Assembly: GCA_025356075.1 (NCBI GenBank)
Contig: JANXUT010000067.1
Location: 1-43,527 of the forward strand
Length of the DNA: 43,527 bases
Reading direction: 5' to 3'
DNA from: Pseudomonadota bacterium
GTDB lineage: Bacteria; Pseudomonadota; Gammaproteobacteria; Steroidobacterales; Steroidobacteraceae
The translations under genes were made by a program, and so were the position numbers. Of this stretch, positions 1 through 6,220 are shown in pieces. Position 1 is the stretch's first letter. The number at the start of each line of letters is the position of its first letter. The notes beneath the pieces were generated by a model, which saw only the letters and a list, made by a program, of their open reading frames with translations, had not been told where the DNA came from and made no database searches.

Positions 1-908
1 GGCGGCGGAGCCGGGGCCGCGCGCGCCGCGGCGGGCTGCCTCGGCGGCGCCGTGCGCGGCGCGGCGGCGTCGGGAATCAATGATTCGTTTTCGGCGACTT
101 CGATGCGCGATGCGCGCGCAGGCGCCTCGACCGGACGCGGCGGCGGCTCGATGTAGCGGGGCGGTGGCTCGACCACACGCGGCGGAGGTTCGATGCGGAC
201 CGCCGGCTCAAAGCGACGCGGCGCCGGTGCGGCCGGACGCGGCGGTGGTTCGACGCGGACCGGCGCAGCGATGCGGACCGGCGGCTCGACGCGGACCACC
301 GGCTCGAATCGGCGCGGCGGCGGCTCGACGGGTACCCGCGGCGGCGCGGGAGCGGGCGCGCGGGCGGGCGCGACCGTGGGCGGAGGCATGCCGAGGACCG
401 GCACCGTCAGCGTCGGCACCGTGACGGTCTGCGTGCGCGGCGGCGTCGCGGCCGCGACCGGCGCGGCGGCTTGCGCCTGCGACGGCGGGATGCGCATCTC
501 GCGCGTCGGTTCGATGAGCGCGCGCGTCTGCGTCGAAGTCGAGTTGAGGGGCTGCAGGGTTGAGTGCGTGCTGCCGAGCACCTCGCGGTTCTCGCGCTCG
601 GGCTCGGCCAGCGGGATGAACCGCTCGATGCTTTGAACGCCGACGAGATTGGCGAGGAACGCCATGAGCTCGAGCGTCTCGGAAAAGCTCGAGTCGCCGC
701 TCGCGACGCGGACCGCGAGCTGGCGCCTAACTTCCTTGGCGCGGGTGTGGGCGAGATCGAGGATCCAGCGGGCCGGACGCTGGTGACGCACCCACGGCTG
801 TACCTGCCAGTAGGCCTCGTCGGTCAGGTTGGTGTACGCGAGATGTAACTCTATGCTTTTCAGCCACTTATCGACGAGTTCGGTGACGCGTTGGTCGGCC
901 GGGGTCAT
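1..908 (-). CDS. Proline-rich repeat protein of unknown function (3' end cut by window edge)
   Basis: Reading the minus strand from an ATG at 908 gives an uninterrupted frame to the window edge (about 302 residues, C-terminus missing). The first ~110 residues are an ordinary mixed alpha-helical segment (start MTPADQRVTELVDKWLK, later WVRHQRPARWILDLA). From about residue 150 the protein becomes Ala/Pro-rich, and from about 200 it carries an irregular repeat of E-P-P-(P)-R blocks separated by V-R-V/I or R-R-F, ending in Ala/Pro/Arg-rich sequence. I do not recognise the family. A globular N-terminal domain followed by a long disordered Pro/Arg tail suggests a scaffold or envelope-spanning protein, but this is inference. 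No clear Shine-Dalgarno sequence precedes 908. The + strand open frames in 80-850 are composition artefacts of this repeat. Confidence 0.7.
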   Translation of the reverse strand, partial: MTPADQRVTELVDKWLKSIELHLAYTNLTDEAYWQVQPWVRHQRPARWILDLAHTRAKEVRRQLAVRVASGDSSFSETLELMAFLANLVGVQSIERFIPLAEPERENREVLGSTHSTLQPLNSTSTQTRALIEPTREMRIPPSQAQAAAPVAAATPPRTQTVTVPTLTVPVLGMPPPTVAPARAPAPAPPRVPVEPPPRRFEPVVRVEPPVRIAAPVRVEPPPRPAAPAPRRFEPAVRIEPPPRVVEPPPRYIEPPPRPVEAPARASRIEVAENESLIPDAAAPRTAPPRQPAAARAAPAPP

Positions 909-1181
909 GTCGCGCCTGTGATCTGCAAGCTCCAGACTAACCCTAGCCAAAAGCCATGGGCCCCGCCAGCGATCCCATCCCAGCCTTCCGGGCCGAAACC
1001 CCGGAAAAATGGCTGCCACCGTGGCTCTGGCCGCCCGAAGGGCGCGATCCGCCGACGAGCGGCCGTCCTCGGCCGACGGCCGGTGCGCAATTTTGCGACG
1101 TAGTTTTAAGGAGAGTGTCAGCTACGGGCGTGAGCGCGGCGCCTGTTGCCTCGCCACGGAGGCAGGCCTACGCTTGTGTGC

Positions 1182-1580
1182 ATGGCAATCGCACGGCACC
1201 GCCGTGGCAGGGCCGGCAGCGGCCGCAAGCTGAAGGCGCCGCATGGCGCGTTCGGCGTGCGCCTCGCGCAGCTGCGAAAATCCGCGTCCCTCACGCAAGC
1301 GGCGCTTGCGAGCCGCCTCAAGGTGTCGCGCCGCCAGATCGCCTACTACGAAAGCGGCCACGGCCGACCGCCGGGCGCCCTGCTCGGGCGCATCGCCGAT
1401 CTTTTTCACACCTCGACCGACGCGCTGCTGGGCCGGCGCCGCGCCTCGCCCGCGCCGCTTTCGCTCGGCTCCGCGGTCGATGCTCGCTTGCGTCGCCTCG
1501 CGCCTCTCGGCGATGGCACCGTGCGGCGCCTCCTCGCGCACCTCGATCGCTTCATCGCGAGCGAGCGCGCGCGCCGCTGA
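1182..1580 (+). CDS. XRE-family helix-turn-helix transcriptional regulator
   Basis: The 132-residue protein starts at the ATG at 1182. An Arg/Gly-rich basic N-terminus (~20 residues) precedes an HTH_3/Cro-CI domain at about residues 23-80: GVRLAQLRKSASLTQAALA, the recognition helix VSRRQIAYYESG, then RIADLFHTSTDALLG. The remaining ~45 residues (VDARLRRLAPLGDG to the end) form a helical tail. It should bind DNA as a dimer; its target is unknown. A TTG at 1146 is in frame, but the ATG is more natural. No good ribosome site lies next to it, and a small hairpin (TGCCTC/GAGGCA, 1147-1164) sits just upstream. It is convergent with the amidohydrolase gene, 6 bases away. Confidence 0.82.
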   Translation: MAIARHRRGRAGSGRKLKAPHGAFGVRLAQLRKSASLTQAALASRLKVSRRQIAYYESGHGRPPGALLGRIADLFHTSTDALLGRRRASPAPLSLGSAVDARLRRLAPLGDGTVRRLLAHLDRFIASERARR

Positions 1581-1586
1581 GCCGGA

Positions 1587-2903
1587 TCAGGGCGCGTCGC
1601 GCCTCACCACCGCGCCGCCCTTCATGACGAAGCGCACGTGCTCGACCACGGTCATGTCGTCGAGCGGGTTGCCGGGCACGGCGATGAGGTCCGCGTAGAG
1701 CCCCGGCTTGAGCGCGCCGACCCGGTCCGACCAGCCGAGCAGGTCCGCCGCATTCACCGTCGCCAACCGCAGCGCCTCGAGCGGTGCCATGCCGGCGTTG
1801 ACCATGCGCGTCAGCTGGCGCGGGTTCTCGCCGTGCGGGTAGACGCCCGCGTCGGTGCCGAAGGCGATCTTGACGCCGGATTTCAGCGCGCGCTTGAAGC
1901 CGTCGAGCTGCGCGGCGAAGGCGGCGCGGGCCTTCTTGAGAACGACATCGGGCATGCCCGCCTGCTCGAACTGGTGCAGGACTTCGGGTGAGAAGACCTG
2001 CGGGACGAGGTAGGTGCCGCGCTCCTTCATGAGCTTCAGGCCCTCGTCATCGATGAACGTGCCGTGCTCGATCGAGGCGACGCCGGCGCGCGTCGCCATG
2101 CGGATGCCCTCGGCGCCGTGCGCGTGCGCTGCGACCTTGCGGCCCCAGCGATGCGCCTCCTCGACGATGGCGTTCATCTCCTCCTGGGAATACTGCGGCG
2201 CGCCGACGGCTTCCTCCTCCGACAACACGCCCGCGGTCGCCGCCATCTTGATGACCTGGGCGCCGTGCTTCACCTCGGTGCGGATGAGCTCACGGATCTT
2301 GTCGACGCCATCGGCGATGCCGGACGCCTCGTTGACGATCGCGAGGTGCGCCGAGAGGCCGCTGGTCGGGTCGAAGTGACCCCCCGTAGCGCCGACGCCG
2401 AGCGAGGCGGGCTGCATGCGGGGCCCCACGACCACTCCCTCGTCGATCGCGGCGGCTAGCGCGACGTCGACGTAGTCGGCGGTGCCGAGGTCGCGGACGG
2501 ACGTGATACCCGCCTCGAGCGTGCGGCGCGCGTACACGTTCGCGCGTACCGCCGCGTCGATCGCATCGAGTCGCAGCCGGTCCCGGTCGCGGTGCTTCGA
2601 CAGGTCGCCCATCGCGACGTGGGTGTGCACGTCGATGAGGCCGGGCAGGAGCGTCACGTCGCCCAGATCGATCGAGATCGCGCCAGCGGGTGCGTGCGCG
2701 GCGATCTCGGCCGCCGGTCCCACTTCAGCGATGCGCTCGCCGCGCACGAGCACCGCCTGGTCGCGCCTGAGTTCGCCCGATGCCACATCGAGGAGGCGCG
2801 CCGCGCGCACGACGGTCACCGCGGCAGCGGCCGGTGCATCCGCGCGTCCGAGGGTCGGAAGGCCGAGTGCGGCCAGCACAAGGAGGGGGAAAGTCGCTTT
2901 CAC
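1587..2903 (-). CDS. Exported amidohydrolase (imidazolonepropionase/prolidase-like metal-dependent hydrolase)
   Basis: 438 residues with an N-terminal signal peptide (MKATFPLLVLAALGLPTLGRADA), so probably periplasmic. It has the amidohydrolase TIM-barrel layout. The beta-sandwich start is followed by the metal motif DVHTHVAMGD (~residues 100), a candidate carboxylated lysine in QVIKMAATAG, metal histidines in VAAHAHGAEG and SIEHGTF, and the catalytic aspartate in FGTDAGVYPHG. This pattern matches the group of dipeptidases and Xaa-Pro/Xaa-Arg hydrolases annotated as amidohydrolase family or prolidase-like. The natural substrate cannot be read from sequence; small peptides or N-acyl compounds are likely. 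It lies 42 bases downstream of the D-aminoacylase-like gene on the same strand, so the two are probably one operon for degrading modified amino acids or peptides. Confidence 0.85.
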   Translation of the reverse strand: MKATFPLLVLAALGLPTLGRADAPAAAAVTVVRAARLLDVASGELRRDQAVLVRGERIAEVGPAAEIAAHAPAGAISIDLGDVTLLPGLIDVHTHVAMGDLSKHRDRDRLRLDAIDAAVRANVYARRTLEAGITSVRDLGTADYVDVALAAAIDEGVVVGPRMQPASLGVGATGGHFDPTSGLSAHLAIVNEASGIADGVDKIRELIRTEVKHGAQVIKMAATAGVLSEEEAVGAPQYSQEEMNAIVEEAHRWGRKVAAHAHGAEGIRMATRAGVASIEHGTFIDDEGLKLMKERGTYLVPQVFSPEVLHQFEQAGMPDVVLKKARAAFAAQLDGFKRALKSGVKIAFGTDAGVYPHGENPRQLTRMVNAGMAPLEALRLATVNAADLLGWSDRVGALKPGLYADLIAVPGNPLDDMTVVEHVRFVMKGGAVVRRDAP

Positions 2904-2945
2904 GGGGATTCCTTTGCGGCTGGACTGGAACGGGATCGCGGACGC

Positions 2946-4643
2946 TCAGTGCGCGGCGGCGCGGCGGTAGCCAGGGCCGCGTAGCGCCTGGCCGGGCCTT
3001 GCGCCGGTCATCTTGCCGTCGGCGATGACCGGGACACCGTTGACGAGCACCCACTGCATGCCGACGGCGAGCCGGTTGGGATCGGCGAAGGTCGAGCGGT
3101 CGGCGACGAGGCCGGGGTCGAACACGACGACGTCGGCCGCGAAACCGCGCTTCAGGAGGCCGCGGTCGGCGAGCCTAAGCCGCCCGGCCGGCAGGCTCGT
3201 GAACTTGCGGATTGCATCCTCGAGCGTGAGGCGGTGCTCCTCGCGCACGTACTTGCGCAGCACCCGCGGGAACGCCCCGTAGGCGCGCGGGTGCGGATGC
3301 TCGGCGGCTAGCGGGCCCTCGGGCGAGGTGCCGGAGCTGTCGTTGTCGATGGACGTCCACGGCTGCTGAAGCGCCAGCACGATGTCCTCTTCGTTCATGC
3401 CGAACACGGCGCAGTAGGTGAAGCCGCCGTCCTCGACCAGGATGTCGAGCAGCGTGTCGATCGGATCGGTGCCGCGAGCCGTCGCGATCGCGGCGACGGT
3501 CTGGCCCTGCAGCGGCAGGAGTGCCGGGTTCTTGACGACGCCGATCGTGATCGCGGCGGCCGAGTCGATCTCGTTCCACTCGTTGTCCCAGTCCTCGCTC
3601 GGCGTCTCCATGTCCTTGCGGATACGGGCGCGCAGCGCCGGATCCTTGAGCCGTTCCACCAGCTTCGCATCGCCACCCTCGTGCGCCCACGGCGGCACGA
3701 ACGCCGACATCTCGTTCGCCCAGGCGGTGTAGGCGTAGGTATCGGCGGCGATGTCGAGGCCGCTCGCGCGGGCAGCCTCGATGCGCTTGATGACATCACC
3801 CATGCGGCCCCAGTTGGCCTTGCCCGAGACCTTGAGGTGCCAGATCTCGACCGGGATCCTGGCCTCGCGCGCGATCCGGAAGGTTTCATCGAGCGCCTTG
3901 GCGATGCCATCGCCCTCCGAGCGCATGTGCGTGGCATAGATGCCGCCGTGGCGCGCCGCCTCGCTCGCGAGCGCGACCAGCTCTTCGGTGCTCGCGTACG
4001 GCGCCGGCGTGTACTCGAGCGAGGTCGAGACGCCCATCGCGCCGTCCCGCATCGCCTGCGCGACGAGCGCGCGCATCCGCTTTAGGTCCGCCGCCGAGGC
4101 GGGATGGTTGTCCTCGCCGATGACGATCTCGCGAAGCGACGTCGCGCCGACGTAGGTGCCCAAGTTGATGCCGATGCGCTGTCGCTCGAGTCGCGCGAAG
4201 TACTCCCCGAGCGTCCGCCAGTCGGGCGTGATGCCGTAGTGCTCGAGGAGCGGCGCCTGGCTCTGGCGCGCCGCGCCCTCGAGCGGCGCGACCGAGCGGC
4301 CTTCACCCGTGATCTCCGTCGTGATTCCCTGGTAGATCTTCGAGGGCAGGCGCGGGTCGACGAGGATCGTCAGTTCCGACTGGCCGAGCATGTCGATGAA
4401 GCCGGGGGCGACCACCTGGCCGCCCGCGTCGATGCGGCGCTTGGCAGGTGCGCCATCGAGCTTGCCGATCGCCGCGATCCGTCCGGCGCGGATGCCGACG
4501 TCGGCGGCAAACCACGGCGAGCCCGAGCCGTCGATGACGTGACCGTTGGCGATGACGATGTCGAAGGGCGCCTCGGCGGCAGTCGCCGCGCCCGCCATCA
4601 GGAGCGCGGCGAGTGGCGGCAGGATCGGGAATTGGTGGCTCAC
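2946..4643 (-). CDS. Exported D-aminoacylase-like amidohydrolase (amidohydrolase family 3)
   Basis: 565 residues; the start MSHQFPILPPLAALLMAGAA is a cleavable signal peptide ending near ATAAEA. The amidohydrolase-3 / N-acyl-D-amino-acid deacylase fold is clear: FDIVIANGHVIDGSG, then VVAPGFIDMLGQSE, GITTEITGEG, GAMGVSTSLEYTPAPYAS, YATHMRSEGDGI, EIWHLKVSG, and a C-terminal ADVVVFDPGL. Classical D-aminoacylases have an H-x-H/D metal motif after PGFID and a bridging cysteine after GVTT. Here these positions read MLGQSE and EITGEG, so two usual metal ligands are replaced, while the histidines in THMRSE and WHLK remain. It is therefore a divergent subgroup and the exact substrate is uncertain. It is the first gene of a likely two-gene minus-strand operon. 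Confidence 0.83.
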   Translation of the reverse strand: MSHQFPILPPLAALLMAGAATAAEAPFDIVIANGHVIDGSGSPWFAADVGIRAGRIAAIGKLDGAPAKRRIDAGGQVVAPGFIDMLGQSELTILVDPRLPSKIYQGITTEITGEGRSVAPLEGAARQSQAPLLEHYGITPDWRTLGEYFARLERQRIGINLGTYVGATSLREIVIGEDNHPASAADLKRMRALVAQAMRDGAMGVSTSLEYTPAPYASTEELVALASEAARHGGIYATHMRSEGDGIAKALDETFRIAREARIPVEIWHLKVSGKANWGRMGDVIKRIEAARASGLDIAADTYAYTAWANEMSAFVPPWAHEGGDAKLVERLKDPALRARIRKDMETPSEDWDNEWNEIDSAAAITIGVVKNPALLPLQGQTVAAIATARGTDPIDTLLDILVEDGGFTYCAVFGMNEEDIVLALQQPWTSIDNDSSGTSPEGPLAAEHPHPRAYGAFPRVLRKYVREEHRLTLEDAIRKFTSLPAGRLRLADRGLLKRGFAADVVVFDPGLVADRSTFADPNRLAVGMQWVLVNGVPVIADGKMTGARPGQALRGPGYRRAAAH

Positions 4644-4780
4644 GCGTGTACTCCCGCCGGCGTGGGCCGGGCGTCGATGCGTCGTTGTCGTGGGTGCGGC
4701 TAGGGCCGGGGCATTCTCGCGCCTCGGACGGGCGCAGTGGAATGCCCGGAGCGGGTGGCGGGTCTGCCAAGGGCGCGTGA

Positions 4781-4810
4781 TTCACAGTACACGTTGTGCT
4801 TGTATCTATA
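4781..4810 (+). promoter_or_regulatory. Possible promoter in an AT-rich island
   Basis: The 287-base spacer between the D-aminoacylase-like gene and the gene at 4931 is GC-rich except for an AT-rich patch at about 4780-4830. On the + strand TTCACA (4781-4786) is followed after 16 bases by TATCTA (4803-4808), a weak sigma-70 match pointing toward the secreted-protein gene. The patch could equally serve the minus-strand operon. Confidence 0.25.
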
Positions 4811-4930
4811 TGAAAAACAAACAGAAGAAAGGGGAGTCTGCGCATCGACCACGCCCGTATCCTCGCTTACGCCGGTGCCGTTGCGCGCCGACTCACGGGC
4901 ACTCGACTCGGCGCGCGCAGCGGCGCAGAT

Positions 4931-5614
4931 ATGATTTGGCCCCGCGAAGGAGAGCCCGCCACGAACCGCATCGCCATCGGGGGATTGCTCGCGTGGACGA
5001 TCCCGCTGGCCGGGAGCGCCTCGGCCCTCGATTCCGCGAGTGGGACGATTACGCCCGCCCGCCTCGCGGGGCCGAGCGGCGCCGCGAGCCGCGAAGTGCT
5101 GACGGAGACATTCGTCAATTTCATCGCGGCGCAAAGCGCCGAGGCTCGGTGCAAGCGCGACGGCGCGCTCGAGCTCGGCATGTCCCGCGCGCTCGATGAC
5201 GCCGCGGCGCACGACCCGACGCTGACGCCGCCGCGCGCGGCCGAGCTCCGCCGCCGGCTGCGCGAGGGCGCCTCGACCGTCACGGCGGTGTGCGAGCGCG
5301 TCATCGGTGCCGCCATCCGCGCGGACTCAGGGCCGCTGCCGCCGATCCGCGAGTCCCGGGTGCGCGTCACGTCGTCGCTCGCGCCGAAGGACGTCGACGC
5401 AGCGAGGGCATACTTCACCTCGCCCGCGGGCGAGGCACTCATGGGCCTCGAACTCGCCTGGAGCGCCGAGGCGAGCCGGATCCTCACGCAGTGGTACTCG
5501 ACGGTCCGATCCTCGCTCTTCAGCGAGATGCTCGTGGCCGTCCGCGCGGAGCTGGAGGCTACCGGTTCCTCCGGGGGAAGCGCCGCAGCCGTGCCGCCGG
5601 CGAGACGACCTTAG
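4931..5614 (+). CDS. Secreted DUF2059-like protein, possibly the front part of an amber-interrupted gene
   Basis: 227 residues if started at the ATG at 4931. The N-terminus RIAIGGLLAWTIPLAGSASA is a Sec signal peptide, so the product is exported. The C-terminal half (DVDAARAYFTSPAGEALMGLELAW...) resembles the DUF2059 helical domain. This is a pattern judgement, not a search. A strong Shine-Dalgarno sequence, AAGGAG at 4947-4952, lies inside the frame, and eight bases after it is ACG (4961) exactly where a start codon would be expected; from there the protein would begin (M)NRIAIGGLL, a cleaner signal peptide. The frame ends in TAG (5612-5614) within a Ser/Gly/Ala/Pro-rich linker and continues open directly into the TonB-like segment to 5983, so the two pieces may be one gene. 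Confidence 0.7.
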   Translation: MIWPREGEPATNRIAIGGLLAWTIPLAGSASALDSASGTITPARLAGPSGAASREVLTETFVNFIAAQSAEARCKRDGALELGMSRALDDAAAHDPTLTPPRAAELRRRLREGASTVTAVCERVIGAAIRADSGPLPPIRESRVRVTSSLAPKDVDAARAYFTSPAGEALMGLELAWSAEASRILTQWYSTVRSSLFSEMLVAVRAELEATGSSGGSAAAVPPARRP

Positions 5615-5683
5615 GACACGGGGCCGCCGACCGCCGAAACTCCCAGCGATCGGGCCGCCATCGGCGCAAGGCCGGCGCAGATC

Positions 5684-5983
5684 TTGAATCGCGAATCGAT
5701 CGGGGCCGCGTGCGAAAGCGTCTATCCGCCGCGTTCTCGGATCGTCGGCGAGGCCGGCAAGGTGACGCTGCTCCTCTACATCAAGGAGGACGGTCATCTC
5801 GCGACCGTCGTCGTCGAGACCTCGAGTGGGTATCCGGCGCTCGATATCGCCGCGGCCGCGTGCGTCGGCGCTGCCGGGAAATTCGTGGCGCAGCGCGACG
5901 GCGGCCGACCGATCGCGACCTGGCAGCGCATGCGCTGGAACTGGTCCCTCACCGAAGGGCACGACCCGCCGCCCAAGCCCTGA
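5684..5983 (+). CDS. TonB C-terminal-domain-like segment (probable 3' part of the preceding gene)
   Basis: About 99 residues from a TTG at 5684. The core VYPPRSRIVGEAGKVTLLLY, then IKEDGHLATVVVETSSGYPALDIAAA, reproduces the TonB_C pattern (Y-P-x-A/S-R ... G-x-V-x-L ... I-x-x-D-G ... S-S-G-x-x-x-L-D-x-A-A), followed by a W-x-x-x-x-W end. Such domains contact TonB-dependent receptors in the periplasm and need an N-terminal export or membrane anchor. This piece has none. It is in the same frame as the secreted protein upstream, and codons 5615-5683 read DTGPPTAETPSDRAAIGARP, a typical Pro/Ala linker, with no stop except the TAG at 5612-5614. The TTG has no good ribosome site. It is therefore most likely the tail of an amber-interrupted gene spanning 4931-5983. 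An independent short protein is less likely. Confidence 0.55.
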   Translation: MNRESIGAACESVYPPRSRIVGEAGKVTLLLYIKEDGHLATVVVETSSGYPALDIAAAACVGAAGKFVAQRDGGRPIATWQRMRWNWSLTEGHDPPPKP

Positions 5984-5997
5984 GGCGGCGCAAGCTG

Positions 5998-6030
5998 CCC
6001 GGCGACGGGCGCGTTCGCGCTGTCGCCGGG
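5998..6030. terminator. GC-rich hairpin between convergent units (candidate bidirectional terminator)
   Basis: CCCGGCGAC (5998-6006) and GTCGCCGGG (6022-6030) form a perfect 9-bp stem around a 15-base loop that can itself fold. It lies just after the TonB-like segment (+) and just past the 3' end of tRNA-Glu (-), where a shared terminator would be expected. No U-tract follows on either strand, so intrinsic termination is unproven. Confidence 0.4.
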
Positions 6031-6063
6031 TGGCCCGGTGGCCGCCCTAAGGCATTGAAAAGA

Positions 6064-6139
6064 TGGCGCTCCCAGAGGGATTCGAACCCTCGTACCAGCC
6101 TTGAGAGGGCTGTGTCCTGGGCCTCTAGACGATGGGAGC
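6064..6139 (-). tRNA. tRNA-Glu (anticodon CTC), CCA encoded
   Basis: The 76-nt minus-strand sequence folds as a complete cloverleaf. The acceptor stem is GCTCCCA/TGGGAGC with discriminator G and encoded CCA. The D arm contains CGTCTAGAGGCCCAGGAC, which is characteristic of tRNA-Glu. The anticodon stem is CAGCC/GGCTG around the loop CTCTCAA, giving anticodon CTC (reads GAG). The T arm is GAGGG-TTCGAAT-CCCTC. Many bacteria rely on the TTC isoacceptor alone; a CTC isoacceptor fits the heavy GAG use of this GC-rich genome. Confidence 0.97.
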
Positions 6140-6182
6140 GCGGGAACCGGAGCCATGAGGTGTCGGCTGACGGCAGCCTGCT

Positions 6183-6210
6183 ATTATACGATGTGATCAT
6201 CGCACGACAA
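6183..6210 (-). promoter_or_regulatory. Promoter of tRNA-Glu
   Basis: On the minus strand TTGTCG (6210-6205) and a perfect TATAAT (6188-6183) are separated by 16 bases. Transcription would start near 6176, about 37 nt before the tRNA 5' end at 6139, and the -10 is followed by a G/C-rich discriminator as is usual for stable-RNA promoters. The same AT island reads TATTAT on the + strand and could also supply the -10 of pcnB. Confidence 0.75.
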
Positions 6211-6220
6211 GCGAGAATCG

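Noticed and set aside
80-848. Several + strand Arg/Gly/Thr-rich open frames at the left edge
   Set aside because: They are complements of the proline-rich repeat gene on the minus strand, whose frame is continuous from 908 to the edge and has an ordinary N-terminal domain.
986-1006. TTCCGGG/CCCGGAA hairpin as a terminator
   Set aside because: A 7-bp stem followed by A residues on the + strand and by no T residues on the minus strand; it does not end any gene there.
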